From JAFGSI01 sp041287425 (GTDB lineage: Bacteria > Chloroflexota > Anaerolineae > Anaerolineales > Villigracilaceae), in NCBI GenBank assembly GCA_041287425.1, contig JBEULG010000038.1, forward strand, positions 1-64,000: a DNA stretch of 64,000 bases, written 5' to 3'. Of this stretch, positions 33,524-42,333 are shown piece after piece. The position numbers and the translations under genes were made by a program. Positions within the stretch are counted from its first letter, which is position 1; each line of letters opens with the position of its first letter. The notes under the pieces were generated by a model. The model ran no database searches. It was not told the DNA's origin and worked only from the letters and a program-made list of their open reading frames with translations.

Positions 33524-35032
33524 ATGAATCCCATCCTCGTCACCGGCGCGACCGGCTACATCGGCGGGCGGCTGACGCCGCGTTTGCTCGAACGCGGCTA
33601 CTCGGTGCGCGTGCTGGTCCGCAACCCGGCCCAGTTGCAGGGCCGGGCCTGGTTGCCGCGCGTCACAATCGTGCAGGGCGATGCCCTCAACCCGGCGGTC
33701 CTGGCCGAGGCCATGCAAGGGGTCGAGGCAGCCTATTACCTCATCCACAGCATGAGCCGGGGAAACAACTTCCAGCAGCGCGACCTGGAAGCCGCCCGCG
33801 CCTTTGGCCTGGCGGCGCAACAGGCCGGGGTGAAGCGAATCATCTACCTGGGCGGCCTGGGCGACCCGGAACACAGCCTCTCGCCGCACCTGCGTTCCCG
33901 CCAGGAAGTGGGAAAAGCGCTGGCCGCCTGCGGTGTCCCGGTCATCGAATTCCGCTCGGCGGTCATCATCGGCTCGGGCAGCGCCGCCTTCGAGATGATG
34001 CGCTACACGGTCGAGGGCATGCCCATCCTGTTCTGCCCGCCCTGGGTCGAGACGCACCTGCAGCCCATCTCGGTGCGCGATGTGCTCGATTACCTGATGG
34101 CCGCCCTCGATCTGCCCGACGAACAGGTGGGGCAGCGCTGCATCGTCGAAATCGGCGGCGCAGACGTGGTCACTTACCACGAGATGATGCGCGGCTACGC
34201 CCAGGCGCGCGGCCTGCGCCGCCCCATGATTACCCTGCCCTTCCTGCCGCTCAAAGTATGCGCGGTCTGGCTGCACTGGATTACGCCCATCCCGGCCCGC
34301 CTGGTCTTTGCGCTCATCGAAGGCATGCGCAACGAGGTGGTGGTGCGCGACGATTCGGCCCGCCGCCTGTTCCCCGACATCCGGCCGCGCGATTACGCCA
34401 CCTCGCTCGAACGCGCCCTGGCGCGCATCTCCGCCGACCAGGTCGAGACCACCTGGAGCGACTCCCAGGTCTCCACCACCGGCGACGTCATCCCCGTCAC
34501 GCTCACCACCCAGGAGGGCCTGCTCATCGAACGCCGCCGCTTCCTGACGACGCTCCCCGCCGAGACTGTCTATCGCAGTTTTACCGGCCTGGGCGGCGAA
34601 CGCGGCTGGCTGTACGCCAACTGGGTCTGGCAGGCGCGCGGGATCATCGACCGGCTGATCGGCGGGGTGGGTTTCCGGCGCGGCCGCCGTCATCCCGACG
34701 AACTGCGCGTCGGCGACGCCCTCGACTTCTGGCGGGTGGAAGCCCTCGAACCCAACCGCCTCATGCGCCTGCGGGCGGAGATGAAAGTGCCCGGCAAAGC
34801 CTGGCTGCAATTCGAGGTCATGCCTCAATCGCCAGGGAAGAACCTGGTGATGCAGACGGCCTTCTTCGAACCCAAAGGCTTGCCCGGTCTGTTATACTGG
34901 TACCTGCTCTATCCCATCCATGGCTTCATCTTCAGCGGCCTGATTCGCAAGGTCATCGAACGCGCCCGGCAACTGGCCAGCCGGTCGGCCTCTGAAAGTG
35001 AAGATAATCACCCCAAGGAGGAGACACCATGA
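33524..35032 (+). CDS. NAD(P)-binding SDR-family protein fused to DUF2867
   Basis: This 502-residue fusion has an atypical short-chain dehydrogenase half (1-300) with the glycine motif TGATGYIGGRL, the YYLIHSMSRGNN and IIYLGGLGD stretches, and EFRSAVIIGSGSAAFEMMRY. Its C-terminal half (about 330-490) matches DUF2867, a START-like fold (LTTLPAETVYRSFTGLGGERG, GDALDFWRVEALEPNRLMRL, WLQFEVMP). NmrA/YCF39-like proteins of this architecture are common and lack a known substrate. The last four bases overlap the ATG of the UbiA-family gene, so the two may act on the same lipid or quinone; that is inference. Confidence 0.85.
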   Translation: MNPILVTGATGYIGGRLTPRLLERGYSVRVLVRNPAQLQGRAWLPRVTIVQGDALNPAVLAEAMQGVEAAYYLIHSMSRGNNFQQRDLEAARAFGLAAQQAGVKRIIYLGGLGDPEHSLSPHLRSRQEVGKALAACGVPVIEFRSAVIIGSGSAAFEMMRYTVEGMPILFCPPWVETHLQPISVRDVLDYLMAALDLPDEQVGQRCIVEIGGADVVTYHEMMRGYAQARGLRRPMITLPFLPLKVCAVWLHWITPIPARLVFALIEGMRNEVVVRDDSARRLFPDIRPRDYATSLERALARISADQVETTWSDSQVSTTGDVIPVTLTTQEGLLIERRRFLTTLPAETVYRSFTGLGGERGWLYANWVWQARGIIDRLIGGVGFRRGRRHPDELRVGDALDFWRVEALEPNRLMRLRAEMKVPGKAWLQFEVMPQSPGKNLVMQTAFFEPKGLPGLLYWYLLYPIHGFIFSGLIRKVIERARQLASRSASESEDNHPKEETP

Positions 35033-36078
35033 AAATCAATTTCACAATGTGGGGCAAGGCGCTCTCGACCCTGGTCAAAATGGACAGCAAAGAGGAATGG
35101 GAGGCGCTGGATGTCGTCTCGAAGTGGCTGATTGCCACCCGCTCGGCCGTCACCACGGTGACGATCTACGCCTGCGTCATGGCCGGATTCCTGGCCTGGC
35201 GCGACGGGTACTTTGCCTGGCTGCCGTGGCTGATCGTGACCCTCGGCCTGTTCCTGGCCCATGGCACGAACAATCTGCTCAACGATTACACCGACTTCAG
35301 CAGGGGGGTGGACAAAGACGATTATTTTCGCATCCAGTACGGCGTCCATCCGCTGGTGCAGGGCTTCTGGAGCAAGAAACAGCAGTTGCGCTGGTTCGTC
35401 GTCAGCGGGGCGCTGGCCTGCGCGGCGGGCTTCTATGCCCTGTGGTACACCGGCTTCTCGCCGCTCGTCCTCGGCCTGTTCGGCTTTGGGGCGTTGATGG
35501 TGCTGTTCTACACCTGGCCGCTCAAATACATAGGGCTGGGCGAATTGATGATTTTCCTCATCTGGGGGCCCATCTTCTTTGCCGGGGTTTACATCGTCCT
35601 GGCAAAGGGCCAGCCGGAGAACCTGACCCATCTCTGGAACGTGGCCCTGGCAGGCGTTCCGTTCGGCCTGAGCGTGGCCAGCATCAACGTCGGCAAGCAC
35701 ATCGACAAGTTGAACGAAGACAAGCGCAAAGGCGTCGGCACGCTGCCGGTCAAGATTGGCGAGAAGGCCGCCCGTTACGTCAACATGGCCGGCCTGGTGC
35801 TGACCTATGCGGTCATCGTCTATCTCGTCTTCGTGCCGCGTTACTTCACGCCGGTCATGCTGATTGTCTTCCTGGCCGGCAAACGCGCCCTGCTGGCCCT
35901 GCGCGTCTTGACCCGCCCCCGCCCGTCCGAGCCGCCCAAAGACTGGCCGGCCTGGCCGACCTGGTTTTCAGGCTTTGCCTTCTATCACAACCGCATGTTC
36001 GGCGGCCTGCTGATTCTGGGCTTGCTGGCCGATACCCTGCTGCGCGTCTTCCTGCCGCGCTTCTGGCCGATGATGTGA
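35029..36078 (+). CDS. UbiA-family prenyltransferase
   Basis: This 349-residue polytopic membrane enzyme shows both Asp-rich prenyl-diphosphate motifs: NNLLNDYTDFSRGVDKDD (about residue 83) and NVGKHIDKLNEDKRKG (about 223), each followed by membrane helices. Eight or nine hydrophobic segments are visible. It most resembles MenA-type enzymes that attach a polyprenyl tail to 1,4-dihydroxy-2-naphthoate, but the aromatic acceptor cannot be fixed from sequence and no men genes are nearby. A GGAGGAGAC ribosome binding site precedes the ATG, which overlaps the SDR-DUF2867 stop. Confidence 0.82.
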   Translation: MKINFTMWGKALSTLVKMDSKEEWEALDVVSKWLIATRSAVTTVTIYACVMAGFLAWRDGYFAWLPWLIVTLGLFLAHGTNNLLNDYTDFSRGVDKDDYFRIQYGVHPLVQGFWSKKQQLRWFVVSGALACAAGFYALWYTGFSPLVLGLFGFGALMVLFYTWPLKYIGLGELMIFLIWGPIFFAGVYIVLAKGQPENLTHLWNVALAGVPFGLSVASINVGKHIDKLNEDKRKGVGTLPVKIGEKAARYVNMAGLVLTYAVIVYLVFVPRYFTPVMLIVFLAGKRALLALRVLTRPRPSEPPKDWPAWPTWFSGFAFYHNRMFGGLLILGLLADTLLRVFLPRFWPMM

Positions 36079-36181
36079 GGCTGCAACCAAAACACGAAGA
36101 ACCGCGAGTGCCGAGAAGCCTGCGCGTTTCCAGGCGCGCCAGGGAACGCCCCCGCGCGCCGGCTTGAGCCAAAAAACAAAA

Positions 36182-36211
36182 TCCGAGGCCCTCTCTAGAG
36201 AAGGCCTCGGA
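36182..36211 (-). terminator. Terminator between convergent UbiA-family and HIT genes
   Basis: TCCGAGGCC (36182-36190) and GGCCTCGGA (36203-36211) form a perfect stem with extra CTCT/AGAG pairing. On the minus strand it is followed by ATTTTGTTTTTTGG, so it ends HIT-gene transcripts well; the plus side has only a weak T-run. Confidence 0.75.
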
Positions 36212-36250
36212 CTTTGTGGCAGCGAGACGGCGATTTGTTCTAAAAGACTC

Positions 36251-36592
36251 TCACGCCAGCCCCAGATGGGATTGCAGCCGCCGTCCGCCTACCAGGTGGA
36301 GATGCAAGTGGAACACGGATTGGCCGCCCTCCGCGCCGACGTTGAGCACCAGCCGATACCCCGCCAGACCCTGTTCGGCGGCCAGTCGGCGGGCTGTCTC
36401 CAGCAAATGTCCGCTCCAGGATTCATCGGCGGGGGTCAGGTCGTTCAGCGTGGCAACATGCCGGTTGGGGACGATGAGCAGATGCACCGGCGCGGCAGGG
36501 TGGACATCGTGGAAAGCAGTGACGAGGTCATCGCGATAGACGATGCGGGCAGGGGCTTCGCCGGCCACGATTTTGCAAAAAATACAGTCCAT
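36251..36592 (-). CDS. HIT-family nucleotide hydrolase/transferase
   Basis: This 113-residue protein has the histidine triad QSVFHLHLHLVGG near its C-terminus and the zinc/structure motif MDCIFCKIVAGEAPA at the start. HINT-type members hydrolyse aminoacyl-AMP or phosphoramidates; the substrate here is unknown. I use the ATG at 36592 because the family begins with DCIFCKI. An ATG four codons earlier (36604) overlaps the deacetylase stop as ATGA and could serve for coupling. The gene ends a three-gene run with ino1. Confidence 0.9.
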   Translation of the reverse strand: MDCIFCKIVAGEAPARIVYRDDLVTAFHDVHPAAPVHLLIVPNRHVATLNDLTPADESWSGHLLETARRLAAEQGLAGYRLVLNVGAEGGQSVFHLHLHLVGGRRLQSHLGLA

Positions 36593-36600
36593 CTCTCGCC

Positions 36601-37767
36601 TCATGGAATCGGCCCGTAGAGCGGGGCGCAGACGATATCGTAATATTCCAATTCGACGGCGCGGTTGGCCTCGGCGTAGGCGGCCGCTTCCTGTCCCATG
36701 ACGCGGACGTTGTCAATCTGCAAGTCGGCGTCGGGTGCCCAATAGCGCGGCAGGACCATCAGCGGGTCGCCGACCGCGCCCTCGGGGAGGTAGGAAGGCC
36801 GCATCGGGTCGGCGGCGTCGGCCAGGGGAATCCAGTTGAACATCAGCGGGCCGCGCGGGTTGACCGTGAAACCGAGGCGGTAGCCGACCTGGCGGGCCAG
36901 TTCCGCCGCCCGCGGCGTGAATCCGCCGCCCGGCCAGATGTAGGCGATTGGCGGCCGGCCGAAATTGGCGGCGATGGCGTCCCACGAACCCTGGAGTTCG
37001 CCGAGCATATACTCCTCGCTGACGGATTCCGAGATGGGGGTATTGTGCACCACCCCATGCGCCTGGTAATCCACCCAGCCCTCCTGCGAGAGGGCGATAT
37101 TTTCGGGCAGGGCGGCCGCGCCGATGGCGTCGTTCAAACTGATCCACGAGTTGACCACCGGCCAGCCCCATTGCTCGTAATAGGGGCGGAAGTAGGTGTC
37201 GAAGTATTGGGCGTAATGGCGGTCGTCCACCACCAGCAGGACGGAACGCGGCGGGATGTAGGCATTGGTTTCCAGAAAATCGGCCAGTTGGGCGGTCGTA
37301 ATGGCGACAAAATTCTGTTCGTGCAGGTCGCGCATCAGGATGTCGAAGCGGCCGGCCTCGATTTGATTGTAATCGCTGGCCTCTCCACCCGGCGCAACGA
37401 TAGAATGGAACATGATGACCATCACGACCGTGCCGGGCGCGGCGTTGGTCGAAGTCCAGCGGGCGCGCAGGTACTGGCAGGCGTCCTCGATGTAAGTGTG
37501 CGGCGTGTCGAGCGGGTTGAGGTAACCGGCAGCCGGATAGGGCAGCGGCAGGGCCGGCGGGGTGCGGACGGCCGTGGGGGCGGCGGTGGGGGTAGATGTG
37601 GGGACGAGCGCCTGGGCGGTCTGAGTCAGGCCGGCGTAGAGGGTGGCGACGGCCTGGGTGGCTGCCGCGTTCGGGTCGAGGCTGGCAGGCGCGGGGTCGC
37701 CCCCGCAGGCGCCCAGGAGCAGCAGAAGGCCGAGGACGCCGAACACGAGCGGGCGGCGCGGCTTCAT
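36601..37767 (-). CDS. Polysaccharide deacetylase-like lipoprotein
   Basis: This 388-residue protein has a lipoprotein signal (LLLLGAC, Cys at about 21) and a Thr/Pro linker (TSTPTAAPTAVRTPP). It then has a NodB-homology-like barrel: VMVIMFHSI, the metal-binding Asp pair in VLLVVDDRHYA, and QAHGVVHNT with the two His ligands. It should act outside the membrane on an N-acetylated or other acylated glycan. The last catalytic-base motifs are less clear, so activity is not certain. Both ends overlap neighbours by ATGA (ino1 upstream, HIT downstream). Confidence 0.8.
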   Translation of the reverse strand: MKPRRPLVFGVLGLLLLLGACGGDPAPASLDPNAAATQAVATLYAGLTQTAQALVPTSTPTAAPTAVRTPPALPLPYPAAGYLNPLDTPHTYIEDACQYLRARWTSTNAAPGTVVMVIMFHSIVAPGGEASDYNQIEAGRFDILMRDLHEQNFVAITTAQLADFLETNAYIPPRSVLLVVDDRHYAQYFDTYFRPYYEQWGWPVVNSWISLNDAIGAAALPENIALSQEGWVDYQAHGVVHNTPISESVSEEYMLGELQGSWDAIAANFGRPPIAYIWPGGGFTPRAAELARQVGYRLGFTVNPRGPLMFNWIPLADAADPMRPSYLPEGAVGDPLMVLPRYWAPDADLQIDNVRVMGQEAAAYAEANRAVELEYYDIVCAPLYGPIP

Positions 37768-38855
37768 TCCGGCCGGTCCTCTTCGCCGCGGATGAAAGCC
37801 TCCGTCTTGGCGCGGGCAATCTCATCCTTGAACTGACGCGGCGGGGTCTTCATGAAGTAGGCCGAGGGTCCGTAGAGCGGGCCGCTCAGGCCGCGGTCGA
37901 GAGCCAGTTTGGCGCAGCGGATGGCGTCAATGACCACCCCGGCCGAATTGGGGCTGTCCCAGACCTCCAGTTTGAGTTCGACGTTGAGCGGCACCTCGCC
38001 GAAGGTGGTGCCTTCCATGCGGATATAGCACCACTTGCGGTCGGTCAGCCACGGCACATGGTCGGAGGGGCCGACGTGGACGTCGTCTTCGGGCAGGGAA
38101 TAGGGAATCATGGACGTGACCGCCCCGGTCTTGGAGATTTTCTTGGACTCGAGGCGCTCGCGTTCGAGCATGTTGAGAAAGTCGGTGTTACCGCCGAAGT
38201 TGAGTTGATAGGTGCGGTCAATGCGCACGCCGCGGTCAACGAACAGGCTGGTCAGGACGCGGTGCAGGATGGTGGCCCCGACCTGGCTCTTGATGTCGTC
38301 GCCGATGATGGGCAGGCCGCGCTCCTTGAAGCGCCGCGCCCAGTAGTCCTGGGAGGCGATGAAGACCGGGATGCAGTTGACGAAGGCGCAGCCGGCCTCC
38401 AGCACCTGCTCGACATACCACTTGGTGGCCATCTCCGAACCGACCGGCAGGTACGAAACGACCACATCGGTCTTGGTCTCTTTGAGCAGGCCGACGATGT
38501 CGGCGGTCGGGCCGGGAGCCTTCTTGATGACCTGCGAGAGGTACTTGCCCAGGCCGTCGTGGGTCATGCCGCGCACCACGGGGGCGTTCAGGTTGGGTAC
38601 CTCGCAGAATTTGTAGGTGTTGTTCGGTTCGGCGAAGATGGCCTGCGACAGGTCCTTGCCGACCTTGGTGACATTGATGTCAATGCCCAGCGTGAACTCG
38701 ATATCCCGGACGTGGTAGCCGCCCAGGTTGACGTGCATCAGGCCGGGGACGGTCGCCTCGTCGGGCGTGTCCTGGTAGAATTGCACGCCCTGGACGAGCG
38801 AGGAGGCGCAATTGCCCACACCGATAATGGCCACACGGACTTTCTTCTTGCTCAT
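37764..38855 (-). CDS. ino1: myo-Inositol-1-phosphate synthase (actinobacterial/archaeal type)
   Basis: This 363-residue NAD-dependent enzyme converts glucose 6-phosphate to 1L-myo-inositol 1-phosphate. It has the N-terminal Rossmann loop VAIIGVGNCASSL, FTLGIDINVTKVGKDL, VSYLPVGSEMATKWY, FVNCIPVFIAS, GDDIKSQVGATILHR (active-site Lys) and LNFGGNTDFLNM. The protein is close in length to Mycobacterium Ino1 rather than the longer eukaryotic form. Inositol phosphate could feed phosphatidylinositol-type lipids or osmolytes; no phosphatidylinositol synthase is in the window. A good RBS (AAGGAG) precedes the ATG. Confidence 0.92.
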   Translation of the reverse strand: MSKKKVRVAIIGVGNCASSLVQGVQFYQDTPDEATVPGLMHVNLGGYHVRDIEFTLGIDINVTKVGKDLSQAIFAEPNNTYKFCEVPNLNAPVVRGMTHDGLGKYLSQVIKKAPGPTADIVGLLKETKTDVVVSYLPVGSEMATKWYVEQVLEAGCAFVNCIPVFIASQDYWARRFKERGLPIIGDDIKSQVGATILHRVLTSLFVDRGVRIDRTYQLNFGGNTDFLNMLERERLESKKISKTGAVTSMIPYSLPEDDVHVGPSDHVPWLTDRKWCYIRMEGTTFGEVPLNVELKLEVWDSPNSAGVVIDAIRCAKLALDRGLSGPLYGPSAYFMKTPPRQFKDEIARAKTEAFIRGEEDRPE

Positions 38856-38926
38856 GTTTTCTCCTTATGCTGCAAAAGTTTCCGCCGGCGAGGGGAGGGG
38901 GCAAATCCCATTTCCGGCGATTGTTG

Positions 38927-38932
38927 TATAAT
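38927..38932 (+). promoter_or_regulatory. -10 element of the GAF histidine kinase gene
   Basis: TATAAT at 38927-38932 lies 28 bases before the ATG at 38961, in the divergent space shared with ino1. No good -35 or RBS is visible. Confidence 0.45.
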
Positions 38933-38960
38933 CGAATCAAGTCTCGAACGCGAATCACGC

Positions 38961-40220
38961 ATGACGATGAACGAACGCATCCAACGCCTGGAACGGTTGC
39001 TGGAAGTCAGCCGCAACCTGAGCGCTTCACTGGATTGGGAGCCTTTCCTGCAAGCGGTCTTGTCGGTCGCCACCGAACTGACCGGCAGCGAGGTCGCCTC
39101 CATCCTGGAAGCCAGCGACAAAGACACGCTGCGCTTCCTGGCCGTCCCCTGGTTCCATCGCGAGCCGCTCCAAACGGTGCAGGTGCCGATGGACGCCAGC
39201 GTAGCCGGCTGGGTATTCCAGAACGGCAAGCCCGCCGTAGTGCCAGACGCCAAGAACTCGGAACGACATTTCAAAGGCGCCGACCAGGCAACCCAATACC
39301 AGACTCATTCCATCCTGGCCGTCCCCATCATCTACAAGGGGGAAACCCTCGGCGTCCTGGAGGCGGTCAATAAGGCAAATCAGGCCCATTATACCGAAGA
39401 CGACCTGACAATTCTAGAGACGCTGGCCTCCCAACTGGCAGTCGCCATGCAAAACAACCGCCTCCTCAACCGCATCCGCCAGGTGCAGGAGGAGGCCAGC
39501 CACCTCGACCGAATGAAGAGCGACTTCATCGCGGTCGCCTCGCACGAGTTGCGCACCCCCCTCGGCCTGATTCTCGGCCACGCCACCTTCCTGCGGGAGG
39601 TCATCCAGAGCGAAAACCGCCCGCAACTCGACATCATCGTCCGCAACGCCATGCGCCTCAAAGAAATCATCGACAACATCGCCAACATGGACAACGTCGA
39701 GCGCGGCATGGCCAGCGTCCGCCGCCGCTCCGTCTCCATCCGCCGCGTCGTCGAAGAAGTCACCGCCGGTTTCCAGGACGAGGCCAAGGAGAAGAAAATC
39801 AGCCTGCGGGTTGACCCCGGTCAGGATGATTTGCTGGTGGAGGGGGACGCTTCCAAAATCTCGATTGCTCTCACCAACCTGGTCAAGAACGCCCTGACCT
39901 TCACCAACCCCGGCGGACATGTCTTCGTGGTCGCCGAGCGCATCCCCGGTTACGTCAAGGTCTCGGTCATCGACGACGGCATCGGTATCCCGGCCAAGGA
40001 CCTCGGCCGCATCTTCGAGCGCTTCTACCAGGTCGAATCGCACCTCACCCGCCGGCACGGCGGCATGGGGCTGGGCCTCTCGGTGGCCAAAGTGATGGTC
40101 GAAATGCACGGCGGACGCATTTGGGCCGAGAGCGTCGAGGGCAAGGGCAGCAATTTCACCTTCATCCTGCCGCTGGATTCGGGTCAGTCCAGCGCTGCCA
40201 GTCGAGTCTTCCTGCCCTGA
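38961..40220 (+). CDS. Soluble GAF-domain histidine kinase
   Basis: This 419-residue protein has no membrane helix. A GAF domain (about 20-165, with LTGSEVASILEASDK, VPMDASVAGWVFQNGKPAVV and SILAVPIIYKGETLGVLEAVN) is followed by a short coiled coil. The HisKA domain reads DFIAVASHELRTPLGLI with the phospho-acceptor His. The ATPase domain has N ALTNLVKNALTFTNPGG, G1 DDGIGIPA, F FERFYQVES and G2 GGMGLGLSVAKV. The response regulator is not adjacent, so it is an orphan kinase here. MTMNER at 38961 is used as the start; the Met two codons later is equally possible. Confidence 0.9.
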   Translation: MTMNERIQRLERLLEVSRNLSASLDWEPFLQAVLSVATELTGSEVASILEASDKDTLRFLAVPWFHREPLQTVQVPMDASVAGWVFQNGKPAVVPDAKNSERHFKGADQATQYQTHSILAVPIIYKGETLGVLEAVNKANQAHYTEDDLTILETLASQLAVAMQNNRLLNRIRQVQEEASHLDRMKSDFIAVASHELRTPLGLILGHATFLREVIQSENRPQLDIIVRNAMRLKEIIDNIANMDNVERGMASVRRRSVSIRRVVEEVTAGFQDEAKEKKISLRVDPGQDDLLVEGDASKISIALTNLVKNALTFTNPGGHVFVVAERIPGYVKVSVIDDGIGIPAKDLGRIFERFYQVESHLTRRHGGMGLGLSVAKVMVEMHGGRIWAESVEGKGSNFTFILPLDSGQSSAASRVFLP

Positions 40221-40223
40221 ACC

Positions 40224-41222
40224 ATGAGGCCCGTCTTCGTCCTGGCCGGCCGCCTGCGCCGCGACTACCTCCTGCCCCCCTCTGGCCGCCCGCTGATCGA
40301 CGTGCCGGGCGGCGACCTGCTCTACGCCGCCGCCGGTCTGGCCGTGTGGGAGGGCGCACCCGCCCTGCTGGCGCGGGTCGGCGAGGAATACCCGCAGGAA
40401 TGGCTCCAGGCCCTCGCCCGCCGCGGCTGGGACACGCGCGGCATCCACATCCTGCCCGAGGCGCTCGACCTGCGTTACTTCCTGGCCTATCTCGACCCAA
40501 ACACGCCCAAGACCACCCAGCCCGTCTCGCATTTCGCCCGTCTGGGGTTGCCCTTCCCCAAAACGCTGCTCGGCTATCAACCTTCGCCCGGCGACGACCT
40601 GCGGCAAATCCACCCCGCCTCACCGCGCCTGACCGACATCCCGGCCGACTATTTGGACGCCGGCGCCGTCCACCTGTGTCCGCTCGACTATCCGAGCGCC
40701 AGCCGCTTGCTGGCAGCCTTTCAGCAGGCGGGCGTCGTCACCCGCAGCCTCGACCCGGCGGCCGGTTACCTGCAGCGGCGCGCCTGGAACGAGGTGCGCG
40801 CCCTGTTGCAAGGGCTGACCGCCTTCCTGCCCTCTGAGGAGGAACTGCGCGCCCTCTTCTGGGGTCAGACCGATGACCTGTGGGCCATGGCCGAGGCGGT
40901 TGCTGCCTGCGGCTGCGAACTGGTGGTCATCAAGCGCGGCGGGCGCGGCCAGATGCTCTACGACTCGGCCTCCCGCAAACGCTGGGAAGTGCCTGCCTAC
41001 CCCGCCCGGTTGGTTGACCCGACCGGCGCGGGAGCCTCCTTCTGCGGCGGTTTCCTCATCGGCTATCAACAAACCTACGATCCGCTCGAAGCCGTCTTGC
41101 GGGGCAACATTTCGGCCTCGCTGACCATCGAAGGATCGGGCGCTTTCCATGCCCTGGAGGCCTTGCCCGGCCTGGCCCGCGCCCGCCTCGAATCGCTGCG
41201 CGGCCTCGTCCGGCAGGGATAA
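40224..41222 (+). CDS. PfkB-family sugar kinase homologue lacking the catalytic Asp
   Basis: This 332-residue protein has the ribokinase fold: an N-terminal VPGGDLLYAAAGLAVW with the substrate-side GG motif, DAGAVHLCPL, LPSEEELRALF, VVIKRGGRGQML and the C-terminal anion-hole segment DPTGAGASFCGGF. In active family members this segment reads GAGDxF, with Asp as catalytic base; here the Asp is Ala (codons GGC GCG GGA GCC TCC TTC, checked). It may be inactive, use another base, or act as a binding protein. It starts three bases after the GAF kinase stop and overlaps nothing; the M20 peptidase follows one base after it. Confidence 0.82.
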   Translation: MRPVFVLAGRLRRDYLLPPSGRPLIDVPGGDLLYAAAGLAVWEGAPALLARVGEEYPQEWLQALARRGWDTRGIHILPEALDLRYFLAYLDPNTPKTTQPVSHFARLGLPFPKTLLGYQPSPGDDLRQIHPASPRLTDIPADYLDAGAVHLCPLDYPSASRLLAAFQQAGVVTRSLDPAAGYLQRRAWNEVRALLQGLTAFLPSEEELRALFWGQTDDLWAMAEAVAACGCELVVIKRGGRGQMLYDSASRKRWEVPAYPARLVDPTGAGASFCGGFLIGYQQTYDPLEAVLRGNISASLTIEGSGAFHALEALPGLARARLESLRGLVRQG

Positions 41223-41223
41223 G

Positions 41224-42333
41224 ATGTCAGATACGCTCTCGCGCCTCCTCGACCTGGCGGTCGAGATTCAGCAAATCCCCGCCCCCACCTTCCACGAGGC
41301 GCAGCGGGCCGCTTTCGTGCGCGCCCGCTTCGAGGCCGAAGGATTGCGCCCGCTGCAAAGCGACCCGTTGGGCAACATCTACGCCTGCCTGAAAGGCAGC
41401 CGCCGCGCCGCCCGGCCGCTGGTCATCAGCGCCCACCTGGACACCGTCTTCCCCCTCAGCGTGGCGCTGACCATCGAGCGCCAGGCCGAACGCCTCGCCG
41501 GCCCCGGCATCGGCGACAACGCCCTCGGCGTGGCCGGCCTGTTCGGCCTGGTGTGGGAACTGCGCCGGCGCCGTCTGCGCCTGCCGGGCGACCTGTGGCT
41601 GGTGGCCAACGTCTGCGAGGAGGGGCTGGGCGACCTGCGCGGCATGAGAGCGGTGGTCGAACGCTTCGGGGAACGGCCGCTGGCCTACCTCGTCCTGGAG
41701 GGCATGGCCCTCGGCCAAATCTACCACCGCGGCCTGGGCGTGCGCCGCTACCGGATTGCCGTCCGCACCGCTGGCGGCCATTCGTGGATTGACTACGGCA
41801 GCCCGTCTGCCATCCACGAACTGACCGCCCTGGCGGCGCGCATCACGGCCCTTCAGCCGCCGACCCGGCCCCGCACCACGCTCAACGTCGGGGTCATCGC
41901 CGGCGGCACCTCGGTCAATACGATTGCAGCCGAGGCGGCCCTCGAACTCGACCTGCGCTCGGAGGCGCCCGAAGCCCTCGCCGGGCTGGCGAAGCAGGTC
42001 GAGGGGTTGTGCGCGGCGGCGCGCCGCCCCGGCGTGACGGTCGAGGTGGAACCGATTGGGGCGCGGCCGGCGGGCGAAATCCCGGCCTCGCACCCGCTCG
42101 TCCGGCTGGCGCAGGCCACCCTGCAAAACCTCGGCCTGGAAGCGCGCCTGAACATCGGCTCGACCGACGCCAACCTGCCTCTCAGCCGCGGCCTGCCCGC
42201 CATCGCCATCGGCCTGACGAACGGCGGCGGGGCGCACACCGTCCACGAGTACATTCACCTGCCGCCGCTGGAAAAAGGCCTCGAGCAACTGCTCCACCTG
42301 GTCGAGAAAGTCTGGGATATCCAGCGCGATTAG
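41224..42333 (+). CDS. M20-family metallopeptidase/aminoacylase
   Basis: This 369-residue protein has the M20 signature: VISAHLDTVFPL (His metal ligand and Asp), GIGDNALGVAGLFGLVW (bridging Asp), ANVCEEGLGDLRG (catalytic and ligand Glu), VLEGMALG (Glu/Asp ligand) and a C-terminal GGGAHTVHEYIHL with the last His. The dimerisation domain lies between about 190 and 300 (RTAGGHSWIDYG). It should remove an amino acid or acyl group from a small peptide or N-acyl amino acid, with two zinc ions. It converges with, and overlaps by four bases, the TolB-like gene on the other strand. Confidence 0.87.
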   Translation: MSDTLSRLLDLAVEIQQIPAPTFHEAQRAAFVRARFEAEGLRPLQSDPLGNIYACLKGSRRAARPLVISAHLDTVFPLSVALTIERQAERLAGPGIGDNALGVAGLFGLVWELRRRRLRLPGDLWLVANVCEEGLGDLRGMRAVVERFGERPLAYLVLEGMALGQIYHRGLGVRRYRIAVRTAGGHSWIDYGSPSAIHELTALAARITALQPPTRPRTTLNVGVIAGGTSVNTIAAEAALELDLRSEAPEALAGLAKQVEGLCAAARRPGVTVEVEPIGARPAGEIPASHPLVRLAQATLQNLGLEARLNIGSTDANLPLSRGLPAIAIGLTNGGGAHTVHEYIHLPPLEKGLEQLLHLVEKVWDIQRD

